Assembly (NCBI RefSeq): GCF_000341355.1
Contig: NC_020300.1
Span: 248,001 to 312,000 of the forward strand
DNA from: Bartonella australis AUST/NH1
GTDB lineage: Bacteria > Pseudomonadota > Alphaproteobacteria > Rhizobiales > Rhizobiaceae
DNA: 64,000 nucleotides
Direction: 5' to 3'
Shown piece after piece: positions 10,009 through 18,597 of the stretch. The translations under genes and the position numbers were made by a program. The notes beneath the pieces are model-generated. The model saw nothing but the letters and a program-made list of their open reading frames with translations. It was not told the DNA's origin and ran no database searches. Position 1 is the first letter of the stretch, and every line of letters starts with the position of its first letter.

Positions 10009-11382
10009 ATGGCTCTTGATACGGTTGATAAAAGGGAAATTCCTAATCTAGATTTCTTGGTTAGCTATTTTCAGGGGGGATGCAAAGCGGAAAGTGATTG
10101 GCGTATTGGTACAGAGCATGAGAAATTTCCATTCTATATAGATGGTCTTCGCCCTGTCCCGTATGAAGGGACAAAGGGTGTTCGCGCACTTTTGGAAGGA
10201 ATGCAAGGAGCGTTAGGATGGAACGCTGTTTTAGATGAAGGTAACATTATTGGCCTTGTAGGGGCGGCCAACCAAGGCGCTATTTCTTTAGAGCCAGGGG
10301 GGCAGTTCGAATTATCTGGCGCGCCACTAAAAACGGTAGGTCATACTTATCGTGAAGTGATGGAACATTTGGCTCTCCTTAAAAAAATCTCAAAACCATT
10401 AGGTATCGGTTTTCTAGGTATTGGTGCCAGTCCAAAATGGACTTTAGCTGAAACGCCGCAAATGCCTAAATCACGTTATCAGATTATGGCCAATTACATG
10501 CCGAAAGTCGGTCATAATGGTCTTGATATGATGTATCGGACGTCAACGATTCAGGTTAATCTTGATTTTTCATCTGAAGCTGATATGCGGCGGAAAATGC
10601 AAATATCAATGAAGTTACAGTCTATTGTGACTGCGCTATTCGCTAGTTCACCTTTTACTGAAGGACGCCCAAATGGTTTTTTATCTTGGCGTTCTGAAAT
10701 TTGGTGTAACACCGATAATCAGAGAACGGGGGTGCTCTCTTTTGTATTTTCTGAGCGTTTTGGTTTTGCGGATTACGTTGAATGGGCACTAGATGTACCA
10801 ATGTATTTTGTTGTACGCAATGGGCATTATCACGACTGTACACATATAACATTTCGCCAATTTATGAACGGAGCGTTAAAAGGACAGATTGCGGATTCAA
10901 CGCCCAATATAGGTGATTGGATCAATCATTTATCAACATTATTCCCCGAAGTACGCTTAAAACGTTTTTTAGAAATGAGGGGAGCTGATGGCGGTTCTTG
11001 GCAGCATATCTGCGCGTTATCCGCTTTTTGGGTCGGCCTTCTTTATGACAGCGAAGCGCTTAATGAAGCCGAGTCTTTTACTAAAGACTGGCGTTTTGAA
11101 GAAGTTTTAGAGATGCGGCGACGCGTCCCCAAAGAAGGACTAAAAACACCTTTTCGTCGGACTATAATTTTGGAATTAGCGCGCCAGGCTGTTGCTATTT
11201 CACGCAAGGGTCTAGAAAATCGCAAGCGGGGTGGCGCTTATGGTTTTGACGAAACGAACTTCCTTAACCCTTTAGAGGAAATTATTACAGCGGGTCAAAC
11301 GGATGCTGATAAATTTTTGTCCAATTACTATTCTATTTGGGGTAAGTCAGTGGAACCTGTATTTTTAGAGCGCACTTATTAG
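10009..11382 (+). CDS. gshA: Glutamate-cysteine ligase
   Basis: ATP-dependent first step of glutathione synthesis. The 457-aa protein belongs to the alphaproteobacterial/plant-type family: RIGTEHEKFPF (glutamate/Mg site), ISLEPGGQFELSGAPL, YMPKVGHNGLDMMYRTSTIQVNLDFSSE and a typical C-terminal half. The plant-type enzyme is redox regulated; that is not deducible here. It follows rsmE with a 70-nt gap and may be co-transcribed. Confidence 0.93.
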   Translation: MALDTVDKREIPNLDFLVSYFQGGCKAESDWRIGTEHEKFPFYIDGLRPVPYEGTKGVRALLEGMQGALGWNAVLDEGNIIGLVGAANQGAISLEPGGQFELSGAPLKTVGHTYREVMEHLALLKKISKPLGIGFLGIGASPKWTLAETPQMPKSRYQIMANYMPKVGHNGLDMMYRTSTIQVNLDFSSEADMRRKMQISMKLQSIVTALFASSPFTEGRPNGFLSWRSEIWCNTDNQRTGVLSFVFSERFGFADYVEWALDVPMYFVVRNGHYHDCTHITFRQFMNGALKGQIADSTPNIGDWINHLSTLFPEVRLKRFLEMRGADGGSWQHICALSAFWVGLLYDSEALNEAESFTKDWRFEEVLEMRRRVPKEGLKTPFRRTIILELARQAVAISRKGLENRKRGGAYGFDETNFLNPLEEIITAGQTDADKFLSNYYSIWGKSVEPVFLERTY

Positions 11383-11585
11383 ATCTCAAGACGAAAAAAA
11401 ATACAAAAAAGCACACACCACACTTTATCAGAGCAACACTTGCAACACTTTGTCCCACAACGAAGAAAAACCGCGAGCATCAGCTCTGTCCAAGGCAATA
11501 TTGGAGGAACCGCACACATACAGCCCGCCCCAGACACAAAATTTTCTGTGTTATTTATGCTGTTTCACAACGCGCTAACGACATA

Positions 11586-11819
11586 TCACCGCGCGAAAGA
11601 AGCACGGCCATTACCGACCAGACCCTCTCTCTGCGCACGCTTACGGGCGAGCTTACGCGTGCGACGAATAGCCTCAGCTTTTTCACGAGCACGCTTTTCA
11701 GAAGGCTTCTCATAACAACTACGCATCTTCATCTCGCGAAATATGCCCTCGCGTTGCATCTTTTTTTTAAGCGCACGCAACGCTTGATCGACATTATTAT
11801 CACGAACGAGTACTTGCAC
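11586..11819 (-). CDS. rpsU: 30S ribosomal protein S21
   Basis: 77-aa basic protein with the S21 signature [20 protein letters not shown] and the [21 protein letters not shown] helix region. It is a component of the small subunit near the mRNA 3'-end binding site. The long Arg-rich C-terminus is usual for Rhizobiales. Confidence 0.96.
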   Translation of the reverse strand: MQVLVRDNNVDQALRALKKKMQREGIFREMKMRSCYEKPSEKRAREKAEAIRRTRKLARKRAQREGLVGNGRASFAR

Positions 11820-12124
11820 GATGCATCCTGTTTTGTTTCAATACCACAAATTAAACGCGAAAAACCCCACCCTCTCAAACACAAAACTGGAAGGATATAC
11901 GCTCCAGTGTGCGTTTATCATATAATTAAGGTATTTGTCTATAATTATTTTTAAAAACATTATTCGTTCTGTTATTGAGTAATTTTTTGTGATTTTATTA
12001 TGGTGAGCAATATGAATTTTTAGAGACGGGGGTGTATGATAAGTCGAATATAACGCGGCGGTTTTATGGGGCTCTAAAATTATAATTTAAAGGATGAGCG
12101 CACTTAAGCTTAAGAAAAAGGACG
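11820..12124. other. Chromosomal gap left of the prophage
   Basis: About 300 bp with no gene. It should contain the rpsU promoter. In the uninterrupted chromosome it would have been the sequence just downstream of tRNA-Arg. Confidence 0.4.
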
Positions 12125-12139
12125 TGGCGCACCTGAAGA
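12125..12139. other. Prophage attL: copy of the tRNA-Arg 3' end
   Basis: TGGCGCACCTGAAGA matches 14 of 15 bases of 40572-40586, which is the complement of the 3' end of tRNA-Arg including CCA. It lies 85 bp from the integrase stop, in the same orientation as the intact tRNA. This is the layout expected when a phage integrates in a tRNA 3' end and restores it, and it sets the prophage at about 12125-40586. Confidence 0.75.
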
Positions 12140-12223
12140 CGCTGTTATTATATAATAAAATCAATTAATTATGTGAAAGTAAGGGATTTCTGCCCCTTTG
12201 ATTTTATTAAGTTTTTTTAATGC

Positions 12224-13267
12224 CTATCCCGTACCTTTTTCGAGTTTTTTAATTGCCTCAATAGCGAGTCTCCTTCTATCTGCTGTCTTTGTGTAATGCG
12301 ACGCCATGGCATCATCTATCCAACCAAACAACGCTTTTATTTGTGCCAGTGTTGCACCCGCATTTGCGGCACGTGTGGCGGCTATTTTTCGAACCCCATG
12401 AGAAGATTTTTTAATCCCAGCTTTACGACAGGCTATACGGAATAAAAGTCCGAAGCTCTCTTTTGTTAGAGAATTCCCTTTTTTACCGCATATAAAGGTA
12501 TCGGAACCTGTTTTGCCGCGCTTTAAACTGTCTTTGAGCACTGGCAAAATCGGCAGGTGGACCTCTGTTTTAAAGCCGCTCTTTTCCGTTGTTAGAGATA
12601 AGATATCATCTTGAACATCTCGCCAACCGATACGAACCGCATCACCACGACGCAAGCCCGTGTAAAGTAAAACGTCGAGCCATACACGTTCTTTGCTGTG
12701 CTCAGCCCAATATGCGTAGTAGACCTCTATGTCTTTTTCCGTCCATGCTATAAATCCCTCTTTATTTTGTAATACAGGTCTTTTAACGCCAATCGTCGGG
12801 TCCACCGTAACATAATCCATGTCGAGGGCCCATTTGAATAAACTGCTCATGGCTCCCATAAAACTCTTTGCAGCCCCCGGTGTACCCAGCTGTTCATTTA
12901 CGGCGTGTTGCAGCGTCTTCCTGGTAATTGTCAGATAAGGAATATCACTATTTTTAGCGATGATGTTACGGTAGATTGATTCTCTCAGGCGGCGAGTTCC
13001 TTTCGATAATTTATTCCAGCTAACGCTTTGATAGTAATTATAGATGAGCTCTTTGAGAGAGCCACTCTTTATAGAATCTTTCTTGCGCAGTATCGGCTCA
13101 TCACTCTTTAGCTGCTGAATGGCCTCATTATATTGATCAACGAATTCCTGTGTTCCATACACCGCTTTGAGACGTATACGGGGGCCGTGTCCGACACGGA
13201 CATACCATAAAATCTTCCCGTATCTTGTGACTTCTTTCACAAGATGTGGTGGCCTTCTCTTCGGCAT
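12224..13267 (-). CDS. int: Tyrosine-recombinase integrase
   Basis: 347-aa phage integrase. The N-terminal half is the arm/core-binding region; the catalytic domain has Arg in TGLRRGDAVRIGW (R206), the box HGVRK (H290, R293), a Trp in FGWIDD and Tyr in MASHYTK (Y324). It would recombine attP with attB in tRNA-Arg. It reads outward to attL, at the end of the leftward prophage operon. Confidence 0.93.
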   Translation of the reverse strand: MPKRRPPHLVKEVTRYGKILWYVRVGHGPRIRLKAVYGTQEFVDQYNEAIQQLKSDEPILRKKDSIKSGSLKELIYNYYQSVSWNKLSKGTRRLRESIYRNIIAKNSDIPYLTITRKTLQHAVNEQLGTPGAAKSFMGAMSSLFKWALDMDYVTVDPTIGVKRPVLQNKEGFIAWTEKDIEVYYAYWAEHSKERVWLDVLLYTGLRRGDAVRIGWRDVQDDILSLTTEKSGFKTEVHLPILPVLKDSLKRGKTGSDTFICGKKGNSLTKESFGLLFRIACRKAGIKKSSHGVRKIAATRAANAGATLAQIKALFGWIDDAMASHYTKTADRRRLAIEAIKKLEKGTG

Positions 13268-13289
13268 TTGATTAAACTTTTCTGTAATA

Positions 13290-13490
13290 TTAGAGTTTCA
13301 ATTTGACAAAATCTTCTAAAGATGCGTCCTGGTGTTTTTCTTGCATGATAGGCGGTGGTGGATCTTTGAGATGCATTAAAATGGAGCAGCCTTGAGTTCT
13401 TACCTCTACGGTATCCACCCCGTTTTTTTTGGCTGAACGTATGACACGGTTAATTTCTGGTTCTGTTATGACAGCTTTTCTCATAGCCAT
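13290..13490 (-). CDS. Small prophage protein, unknown function
   Basis: 66 aa, MRKAVITEPEINRVIRSAKK near the start, with SILMHLKDPPPPIMQE in the middle. No family recognised. It sits between the exonuclease and integrase with only a few bases to each neighbour, so it is part of the leftward operon. Its position resembles small excisionase or accessory proteins, but nothing in the sequence shows that. Confidence 0.6.
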   Translation of the reverse strand: MAMRKAVITEPEINRVIRSAKKNGVDTVEVRTQGCSILMHLKDPPPPIMQEKHQDASLEDFVKLKL

Positions 13491-13493
13491 GAT

Positions 13494-14123
13494 TTAATTC
13501 CCCCCGGAACAGAGCTGTTCTTCCATTTGATCAATTTCTTCCAGGGCCTTTATGACTTTTTCTTCAACTTTTTTAATAGCGCTATCATCACGGAAAAAGC
13601 GCTTCACTCTCATGCGAAATTTGGTGGGAAAGCGTGGATCATAGGACATGAAGTCGCACCATTGTCGGCCTGTACAGGCCATCTGAAATATCATTTGTCT
13701 CATATATTCTTCCTTAGGTTCACCCGTCACCAAGAAGCCTATGTGGGTTTTGCTTTCAGGGCACTTGACTTCAACCAGGCCTTCATCACCGACGAGACCA
13801 TCAGGGCTTGCCCCAGCCATTTCAATTTCAGGGTGGTTGATAAAAAAGGTCTTTTGCACCTTATGCCCCGTTGCAAATGCGTAAGCATCAAGAGCATCTT
13901 GTTCATGATCTATGCCCCACTGCATGGAAGCTGTGACTTTATGTTCTTTCAATTCACCAGTGAGGCGTTCAGATAATTTCTCAAAAATATATCCCTCGTA
14001 AGTCGCTTTGCCCGAAAACAGCTTACTAACACCACTAGCCGTAATTTTGCCCAAGCGGGCTTTAAACCATTCAGTTGTACGTTGTTCCATATTATACCTC
14101 ACGAGAGCCAGAGACTTGCTCAT
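13494..14123 (-). CDS. YqaJ-type viral recombinase exonuclease
   Basis: 209-aa PD-(D/E)xK nuclease of the lambda-exonuclease-like YqaJ family, resecting double-strand ends for phage recombination. Seen: EWFKARLGKITAS at the N-terminus, the Glu motif GIDHEQDALDAY, and the catalytic core ASPDGLVGDEGLVEVKCP (D, E-x-K), then QMIFQMACTGRQWCDFM. The 32-nt overlap with the ATPase gene upstream suggests coupled translation and a joint role. Confidence 0.9.
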   Translation of the reverse strand: MSKSLALVRYNMEQRTTEWFKARLGKITASGVSKLFSGKATYEGYIFEKLSERLTGELKEHKVTASMQWGIDHEQDALDAYAFATGHKVQKTFFINHPEIEMAGASPDGLVGDEGLVEVKCPESKTHIGFLVTGEPKEEYMRQMIFQMACTGRQWCDFMSYDPRFPTKFRMRVKRFFRDDSAIKKVEEKVIKALEEIDQMEEQLCSGGN

Positions 14124-15186
14124 GAAGCATATCTTTAAGATGAGCTAAGAGCTCTAATGCTTGCGTCTCTGTTAAAAAGCCTAATGAAGGGACACGTGCA
14201 TATTTGAGGAAAGATTCTTCATCACGACCTAATGCCGACAATAGATTCTTAATTTCTGTCTGCTGTGCGTCTGTTATAGTGGTGGTATCCTGTAAATCCT
14301 CATGATCAGGGATTTGTCCAATTTGATCATAACCTTCGGCAATGCCCTTAAGTGTGTCTTTGAGATGGGAGAATTTATGCTTGGTCTCTTTGTCGAGACT
14401 ATTCCACCATTCAAGCAAAGCCTTCGTGCCGTTTGAGGCAGCTATCATTCCGTTTCGCTTTAACAGTTCCTGCTCTTCGTCAATGGCAACGCCCATATTA
14501 CTCCATTCAAGCACTGCCGTACCAGAGCTAATGTCAATTGGCTTATTATCTGGAAATGCATGACGAATATCACCTGGACATTTTTTTATTTCTGGAAAAT
14601 GAGTGCCTTCCGATAGCATCATTGATATTGTCATTTCATAGGGGAAGGATTTGTCTTGGATAGGGGCGTAACCTTCCTTGACAATTTCTCTTCTTCCTTC
14701 AACCGTTACTTGCTTGAGGTCATCTTTTACCCGACAACAAAAGATTAAATGTGCGTTGGTTTGTACAAGTTCACGGATAAGCTTTTTATGCTCCTCCTTT
14801 GGCTTTATCCAGCAGTGCAATCCTGGTTTCTTTGTTTTCATTTCGGCGTTTTTTGCTTGTTCAAGAACGCCGCCTGGACCTTCCCATTCATCAGAAATGC
14901 TATCAATAATGATCGCTTTATACCCGGCCTCTTCAAATTCTTTAATAGCTTGTATATAGCGCTCAGCTGTAAAGGGCGGGTCAAGGTCAATGACATCAAA
15001 ACCACCTGAGACATCTGCATAAAAGCACGAGCGTTTATTTTCGGTGTCAATCAGGCCTATTTTCCCGTTTGGTCCCGCCAAACCACGGGCATATAATAGG
15101 GCGCTATACGTCTTTCCTGAACCAGACGGGCCGGCAATTAAAGTTAGAGTATGCGCCCGTTCACGGACAGCGCGTTGGATATTCAT
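14092..15186 (-). CDS. Phage RecA-like P-loop ATPase (Sak4-like)
   Basis: 364 aa from ATG 15186, chosen because GGGAGAG lies just upstream; an earlier in-frame ATG at 15240 lacks this. Walker A AGPSGSGKTYSALL is near the start and Walker B AIIIDSISDEW at about 85. This RecA-core ATPase next to a YqaJ exonuclease is the usual partner position of single-strand annealing or Sak4 recombinases. The C-terminal third (TTITDAQQTEIKNLLSALG) looks like a small helical domain. The role in annealing is inferred from context. Confidence 0.75.
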   Translation of the reverse strand: MNIQRAVRERAHTLTLIAGPSGSGKTYSALLYARGLAGPNGKIGLIDTENKRSCFYADVSGGFDVIDLDPPFTAERYIQAIKEFEEAGYKAIIIDSISDEWEGPGGVLEQAKNAEMKTKKPGLHCWIKPKEEHKKLIRELVQTNAHLIFCCRVKDDLKQVTVEGRREIVKEGYAPIQDKSFPYEMTISMMLSEGTHFPEIKKCPGDIRHAFPDNKPIDISSGTAVLEWSNMGVAIDEEQELLKRNGMIAASNGTKALLEWWNSLDKETKHKFSHLKDTLKGIAEGYDQIGQIPDHEDLQDTTTITDAQQTEIKNLLSALGRDEESFLKYARVPSLGFLTETQALELLAHLKDMLHEQVSGSREV

Positions 15187-15324
15187 TATTGCTCTCCCTT
15201 TTAAATTTTCGTGATAAATTGCTGTGTTCTGTATTTTCAATGAAGAGTCACGGGGAAGGAGAGGGGTGCCTCGCCATGAGCCGTATTCTCGGTAAAATCC
15301 ATATCTTGCCTTAATGCAGGATAT

Positions 15325-15837
15325 TTATTGGGTTAGCTGGCTAGAAAGCTTTTTATAGCGCCGTGTCGTGTTGCTGATACACTTACTTCCGTGAATCCAA
15401 ATATTGCCGCCGATATGCACATTTTCACAGACAGTCGCATCGTAGCCTATCCAACAATTACCTTGTTGACTTAGATTCCATTCGCCTTGAATCTGCCCGC
15501 CTATATTACCGATATCAACGTAATGATATTGTCCCAAATTCCTTGAGTTGCGAGGACTTTTTAAACTAAACTTACGTAAGGCAATAATTCTATAAAATAC
15601 GCTTCCAAGCACTTCGATGTAGTTACGTATAACTCCGTATTTTACTTCCGTAAGATCAGGCTCATCACCGGTCTCAGAGTCACCAAAGACCCATACCTCG
15701 CCTTTATAATACGGTGTCCACCCGCCCACGAAACGGACTTCATGAAGTATTGCTTTGCCTACTTTTTTGATTTGGCCCGTAAATTCCAATTGTAAGCCTT
15801 CAGGAGACTCTTTTATAAATTCGAATTGTTGTTGCAT
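15325..15837 (-). CDS. YdcK-like beta-helix protein, short form
   Basis: 170 aa. The C-terminal half (LSQQGNCWIGYDATVCENVH) matches the head of the larger beta-helix protein at 18581-19336 (LSHKGDCWIGGNAHVYDDAR), including the preceding RIIALRKF/RIRALRDF and IGGQI/LGGFI segments. It appears to be a truncated relative with only two or three rungs. Unknown function; it is in the leftward operon. Confidence 0.65.
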   Translation of the reverse strand: MQQQFEFIKESPEGLQLEFTGQIKKVGKAILHEVRFVGGWTPYYKGEVWVFGDSETGDEPDLTEVKYGVIRNYIEVLGSVFYRIIALRKFSLKSPRNSRNLGQYHYVDIGNIGGQIQGEWNLSQQGNCWIGYDATVCENVHIGGNIWIHGSKCISNTTRRYKKLSSQLTQ

Positions 15838-15980
15838 TGTCTTTCTTTTTCTATAAATTTAGCCAATAGAGTGCCTTCTACAAAAGCATGCGCTAGATGT
15901 AGTGTTTGAGGCTCTATATGAAGGGGGAATAAAACGGGAAGTCTTAAGGGCGAGAGTCCTTCAAAGCTTTCCCGCTTAAA

Positions 15981-16328
15981 CTATAAGAAGCGTGACTCAA
16001 TATCGTAGTCTTTGCCTTCTTCCAGATATTCTCTCCAAACATCTGAATCTTCGACAAATTTTGGAACTACACTATTCTCACCGATATAACGACCTCGTGA
16101 ATTTTCCTCTAAAATCCATAGCCACGCGACGTCTTCTGTGTAGCTGGTTGTCTTGAGCTTCAGTATATCTCTTAAGCTAAAATGATCGATGTGATAAAAC
16201 TGATCATCGGCCAATAGCTCGGGCAATTCCTTAATAATTTGTTGTAGATTGTCTATATCCTCAAAAGATACGGCTACGGGGATATCTTCGAGCTTTTCTC
16301 CGTTAAGAGTGAAGATTAATTGGTACAT
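15981..16328 (-). CDS. Hypothetical prophage protein
   Basis: 115-aa acidic protein (MYQLIFTLNGEKLEDIPVAV) with no recognised domain. It overlaps the small gene upstream by 13 nt, suggesting a translationally coupled pair. Confidence 0.55.
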   Translation of the reverse strand: MYQLIFTLNGEKLEDIPVAVSFEDIDNLQQIIKELPELLADDQFYHIDHFSLRDILKLKTTSYTEDVAWLWILEENSRGRYIGENSVVPKFVEDSDVWREYLEEGKDYDIESRFL

Positions 16329-16510
16329 TTCGTCACCAGCTTTGAGTCAACTTTCTCGTTACCTCTTTTCCAAACCCGAATATAGCCTCTGGGACCGGCT
16401 GGATAATCAATAAAGGTAAGCTTTATTGGCAGATTTGCCCTGTCATGATAAGTAGAAGATGTCCTCTTATGAGGACGATACCGCGTAATGAGTCTCTTTA
16501 AAAATCTCAT
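16316..16510 (-). CDS. Small basic prophage protein
   Basis: 64 aa from ATG 16510 (MRFLKRLITRYRPHKRTSS); this start is preferred over an in-frame one at 16618 because GGGTGGGGAA precedes it. No family recognised. It overlaps the following gene by 13 nt. Confidence 0.5.
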   Translation of the reverse strand: MRFLKRLITRYRPHKRTSSTYHDRANLPIKLTFIDYPAGPRGYIRVWKRGNEKVDSKLVTKCTN

Positions 16511-16818
16511 TTCCCCACCCTTTTCTGTAAGTAATTTTGACTCACACCAGATCGGCTTTCGCTTCTTCGTGATGTGTTGTGATGAGGAATATATACCGTA
16601 AAGGATTATTATGATCAAGTCATTTTATGCTAAAATGGTTTTTTTATCATTTTTATATTATTGCTTATTGCGAATCGATTCGGGCATTATAACATTCAGT
16701 GCAGAATCTCAGTATTCTCTACGTTTCAATTGCTTCTTCATTCGATATAGTTAATGTCGATACAAAATGAGTATTCAAATCTATATAAAAATTTTCTAAA
16801 AGCAGTATAAGGGGACAT
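16511..16818. promoter_or_regulatory. Divergent intergenic region, leftward operon / second repressor
   Basis: About 300 bp between the start of the leftward genes and the plus-strand repressor at 16819. It must hold the leftward operon promoter and the repressor promoter. AT-rich; no certain -35/-10 pair picked. Confidence 0.4.
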
Positions 16819-17502
16819 ATGCTCGATAAAATTTTGGGACGCATTGATAAAAGACTGAGGGCTGTAGGGCTTACAGAAAGCCGTTCTGCAATAGAAGCTG
16901 GTCTTTCGAATTCTACAATTCGTAGCATGCGCATAAAAGTAAAAAGAGGCGACATAAATAAAGGAGTTGAGACAAAAACACTTGCTGCTCTCGCCCCTGT
17001 CTTAAAAACGAATGTTGCTTGGCTGATAGATGGAACAGGCAACGAAGAAGGTGACGCTTTCAAATCAGACCAAGATAGCGCGTTGCTTACACCTTGGGCG
17101 GATGTCGATAAATTAGGGCAAAGAGAAGTACCGCTCGTATCTTGGGTCAGTGCCGGCGAAATGACTGACCAGGAAGGCGTAACAGATTTCTCTGACTTTC
17201 CTACCGTTACAGCGTATAATCTCCCAGAAGGTCAATGGATAGCATTGCGTGTTGATGGCCTTTCCATGAATAAGATCAGTCCGCCTGATTCAATAATCTT
17301 CGTGAATATGCTTGATCAAGACCTGGTCTCAAGCGCCTATTATGTCATTGCAGATGAAACAGGTAAAGCAACTTATAAGCGCTATCTCCTAAGTGAAACG
17401 CCTCCATGGCAATTTGCTTCATATAAAAACATACCGGCGCCAAAACTTAAGGGCGTCATAAGAGTGATTGGCCGCGTTAGACGGACTGTTATTGAAATGT
17501 GA
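16819..17502 (+). CDS. S24 peptidase-fold phage repressor (second copy)
   Basis: 227 aa with an N-terminal helix-turn-helix (TESRSAIEAGLSNSTIRSMR) and a C-terminal LexA/CI S24 domain: WVSAGEMTD (Ala-Gly cleavage site), DGLSMNKISPPDSIIFVN (Ser of the Ser-Lys dyad) and GKATYKRYLL (Lys). Such proteins repress phage promoters and self-cleave upon RecA activation. AGGGGACAT precedes the ATG. It converges on the CI-like gene at 17568-18212, an unusual second repressor. Confidence 0.85.
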   Translation: MLDKILGRIDKRLRAVGLTESRSAIEAGLSNSTIRSMRIKVKRGDINKGVETKTLAALAPVLKTNVAWLIDGTGNEEGDAFKSDQDSALLTPWADVDKLGQREVPLVSWVSAGEMTDQEGVTDFSDFPTVTAYNLPEGQWIALRVDGLSMNKISPPDSIIFVNMLDQDLVSSAYYVIADETGKATYKRYLLSETPPWQFASYKNIPAPKLKGVIRVIGRVRRTVIEM

Positions 17503-17567
17503 TTTATTTCACAGAAAAAACAGAATTCTGTAAAAAAGGCTTTTATCCAAACGCAACTCTTTTGTTT

Positions 17568-18212
17568 TTAGGGTTTTCTTAAAATCCACAGAACCTTGCC
17601 GATTATGCGGATTTCTTCTCCATCAGCTACGCCGTTCACTTTGATAGGTTCCTGATGGTTTGGCTCGGTACTTTCAGGCCATAATTCAAATCCGTTAGTA
17701 GTTTGGCGTATACGCTTAGCTGTACGTTCAACCATTTGACCATTAAACCGGCTACGCTCAACTATTACAAGATCATTAGGTTCTACGTTAACGCCAGATT
17801 TTATTACATCCAAACAGATTAACTGATCTCCGTTACGGGCAATTTTATTGAGGCAATTGCCGTCGACCTTTAAAGCGAATTGAAAATGAATTGGATATTC
17901 CGTAGTGCAAGGAACATACTCTATATCGTCAAATCCAAAATCCATATCTTCTACTGACATCCATGCGCTAGCCGCGACTCTCCCTATTACCGGTATCATT
18001 CCGATAGAATGGGATGCTCTTCCTTCGTTCGGAAAGAGAAGGTCAGATGGTTTAACGCCGAGGTGTAATGCTAACTTTTCCGCCCACTCTTTGGTTAGTT
18101 TTCGTTCAGATAGTTCAAGGCGTTTGATTTGAGGCTGTGTGGTACCGACCTTTTCAGCCAATTGCACTTGTGTGAGCCCCAACTCTTTTCGCAATTTTCT
18201 AATTATGTTCAT
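17568..18212 (-). CDS. CI-like S24 phage repressor
   Basis: 214 aa. N-terminal HTH KELGLTQVQLAEKVGTTQPQIKR; cleavage region RVAASAWMS (Ala-Ala in place of Ala-Gly), Ser in KVDGNCLNKIARNGDQ and Lys in RTAKRIRQ. Divergent from a Cro-like gene with 94 bp between, the classic immunity-region layout, so this is the probable main prophage repressor. Confidence 0.88.
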   Translation of the reverse strand: MNIIRKLRKELGLTQVQLAEKVGTTQPQIKRLELSERKLTKEWAEKLALHLGVKPSDLLFPNEGRASHSIGMIPVIGRVAASAWMSVEDMDFGFDDIEYVPCTTEYPIHFQFALKVDGNCLNKIARNGDQLICLDVIKSGVNVEPNDLVIVERSRFNGQMVERTAKRIRQTTNGFELWPESTEPNHQEPIKVNGVADGEEIRIIGKVLWILRKP

Positions 18213-18306
18213 ATTCTGAATACTATACCAAGACGGCCTTTTTCACAAAATCCATATAGGTATTTTCTTTGTTGATTAAAATAGTCCTTTATGGTATTTA
18301 TGTGAT
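18213..18306. promoter_or_regulatory. Immunity operator/promoter region
   Basis: 94 bp between the divergent CI-like and Cro-like genes. A good rightward promoter is TTGATT (18272-18277), a 17-nt spacer and TATTTA (18295-18300). Three related boxes, ATACTATACC (18220-18229), ATATAGGTATT (near 18254) and TTATGGTATTT (near 18289), share a GGTAT core in both orientations and are candidate operators; one overlaps the -10. The -10 ends only 6 nt before the ATG, so the mRNA is probably leaderless. Confidence 0.55.
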
Positions 18307-18597
18307 ATGGAAAAATTGAAATCATATCTCGAACAGAATAAACTGTCTCAGGCCAAATTTGGGCAGCAAGTTGGTGTATCACAAAGTACGGTTAATCGTT
18401 ATTTGCGCGGCTTGCGTTTTCCTGAACCTGAGGTTGTTTTGAAAATTGAAGAGGCAACAGGTGGTGTTGTTCGTCCCGTTGATTGGTATGCTCATTTATA
18501 CCCAAGCTCCTCTGAAGCGGATATGATGCCATTCAGCACGAAAACTTTGAAACAACAGCATCAACAGCCAGGGAGAGTCTATGACAGAGAAGTATGA
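18307..18597 (+). CDS. Cro/YdaS-like helix-turn-helix regulator
   Basis: 96 aa with HTH NKLSQAKFGQQVGVSQSTVN and YLRGLRFPEPEVVLKIEEAT, as in YdaS/Cro antirepressors. First rightward gene after the CI-like repressor. No Shine-Dalgarno is present, consistent with a leaderless transcript. Its end overlaps the next start by 17 nt. Confidence 0.8.
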   Translation: MEKLKSYLEQNKLSQAKFGQQVGVSQSTVNRYLRGLRFPEPEVVLKIEEATGGVVRPVDWYAHLYPSSSEADMMPFSTKTLKQQHQQPGRVYDREV

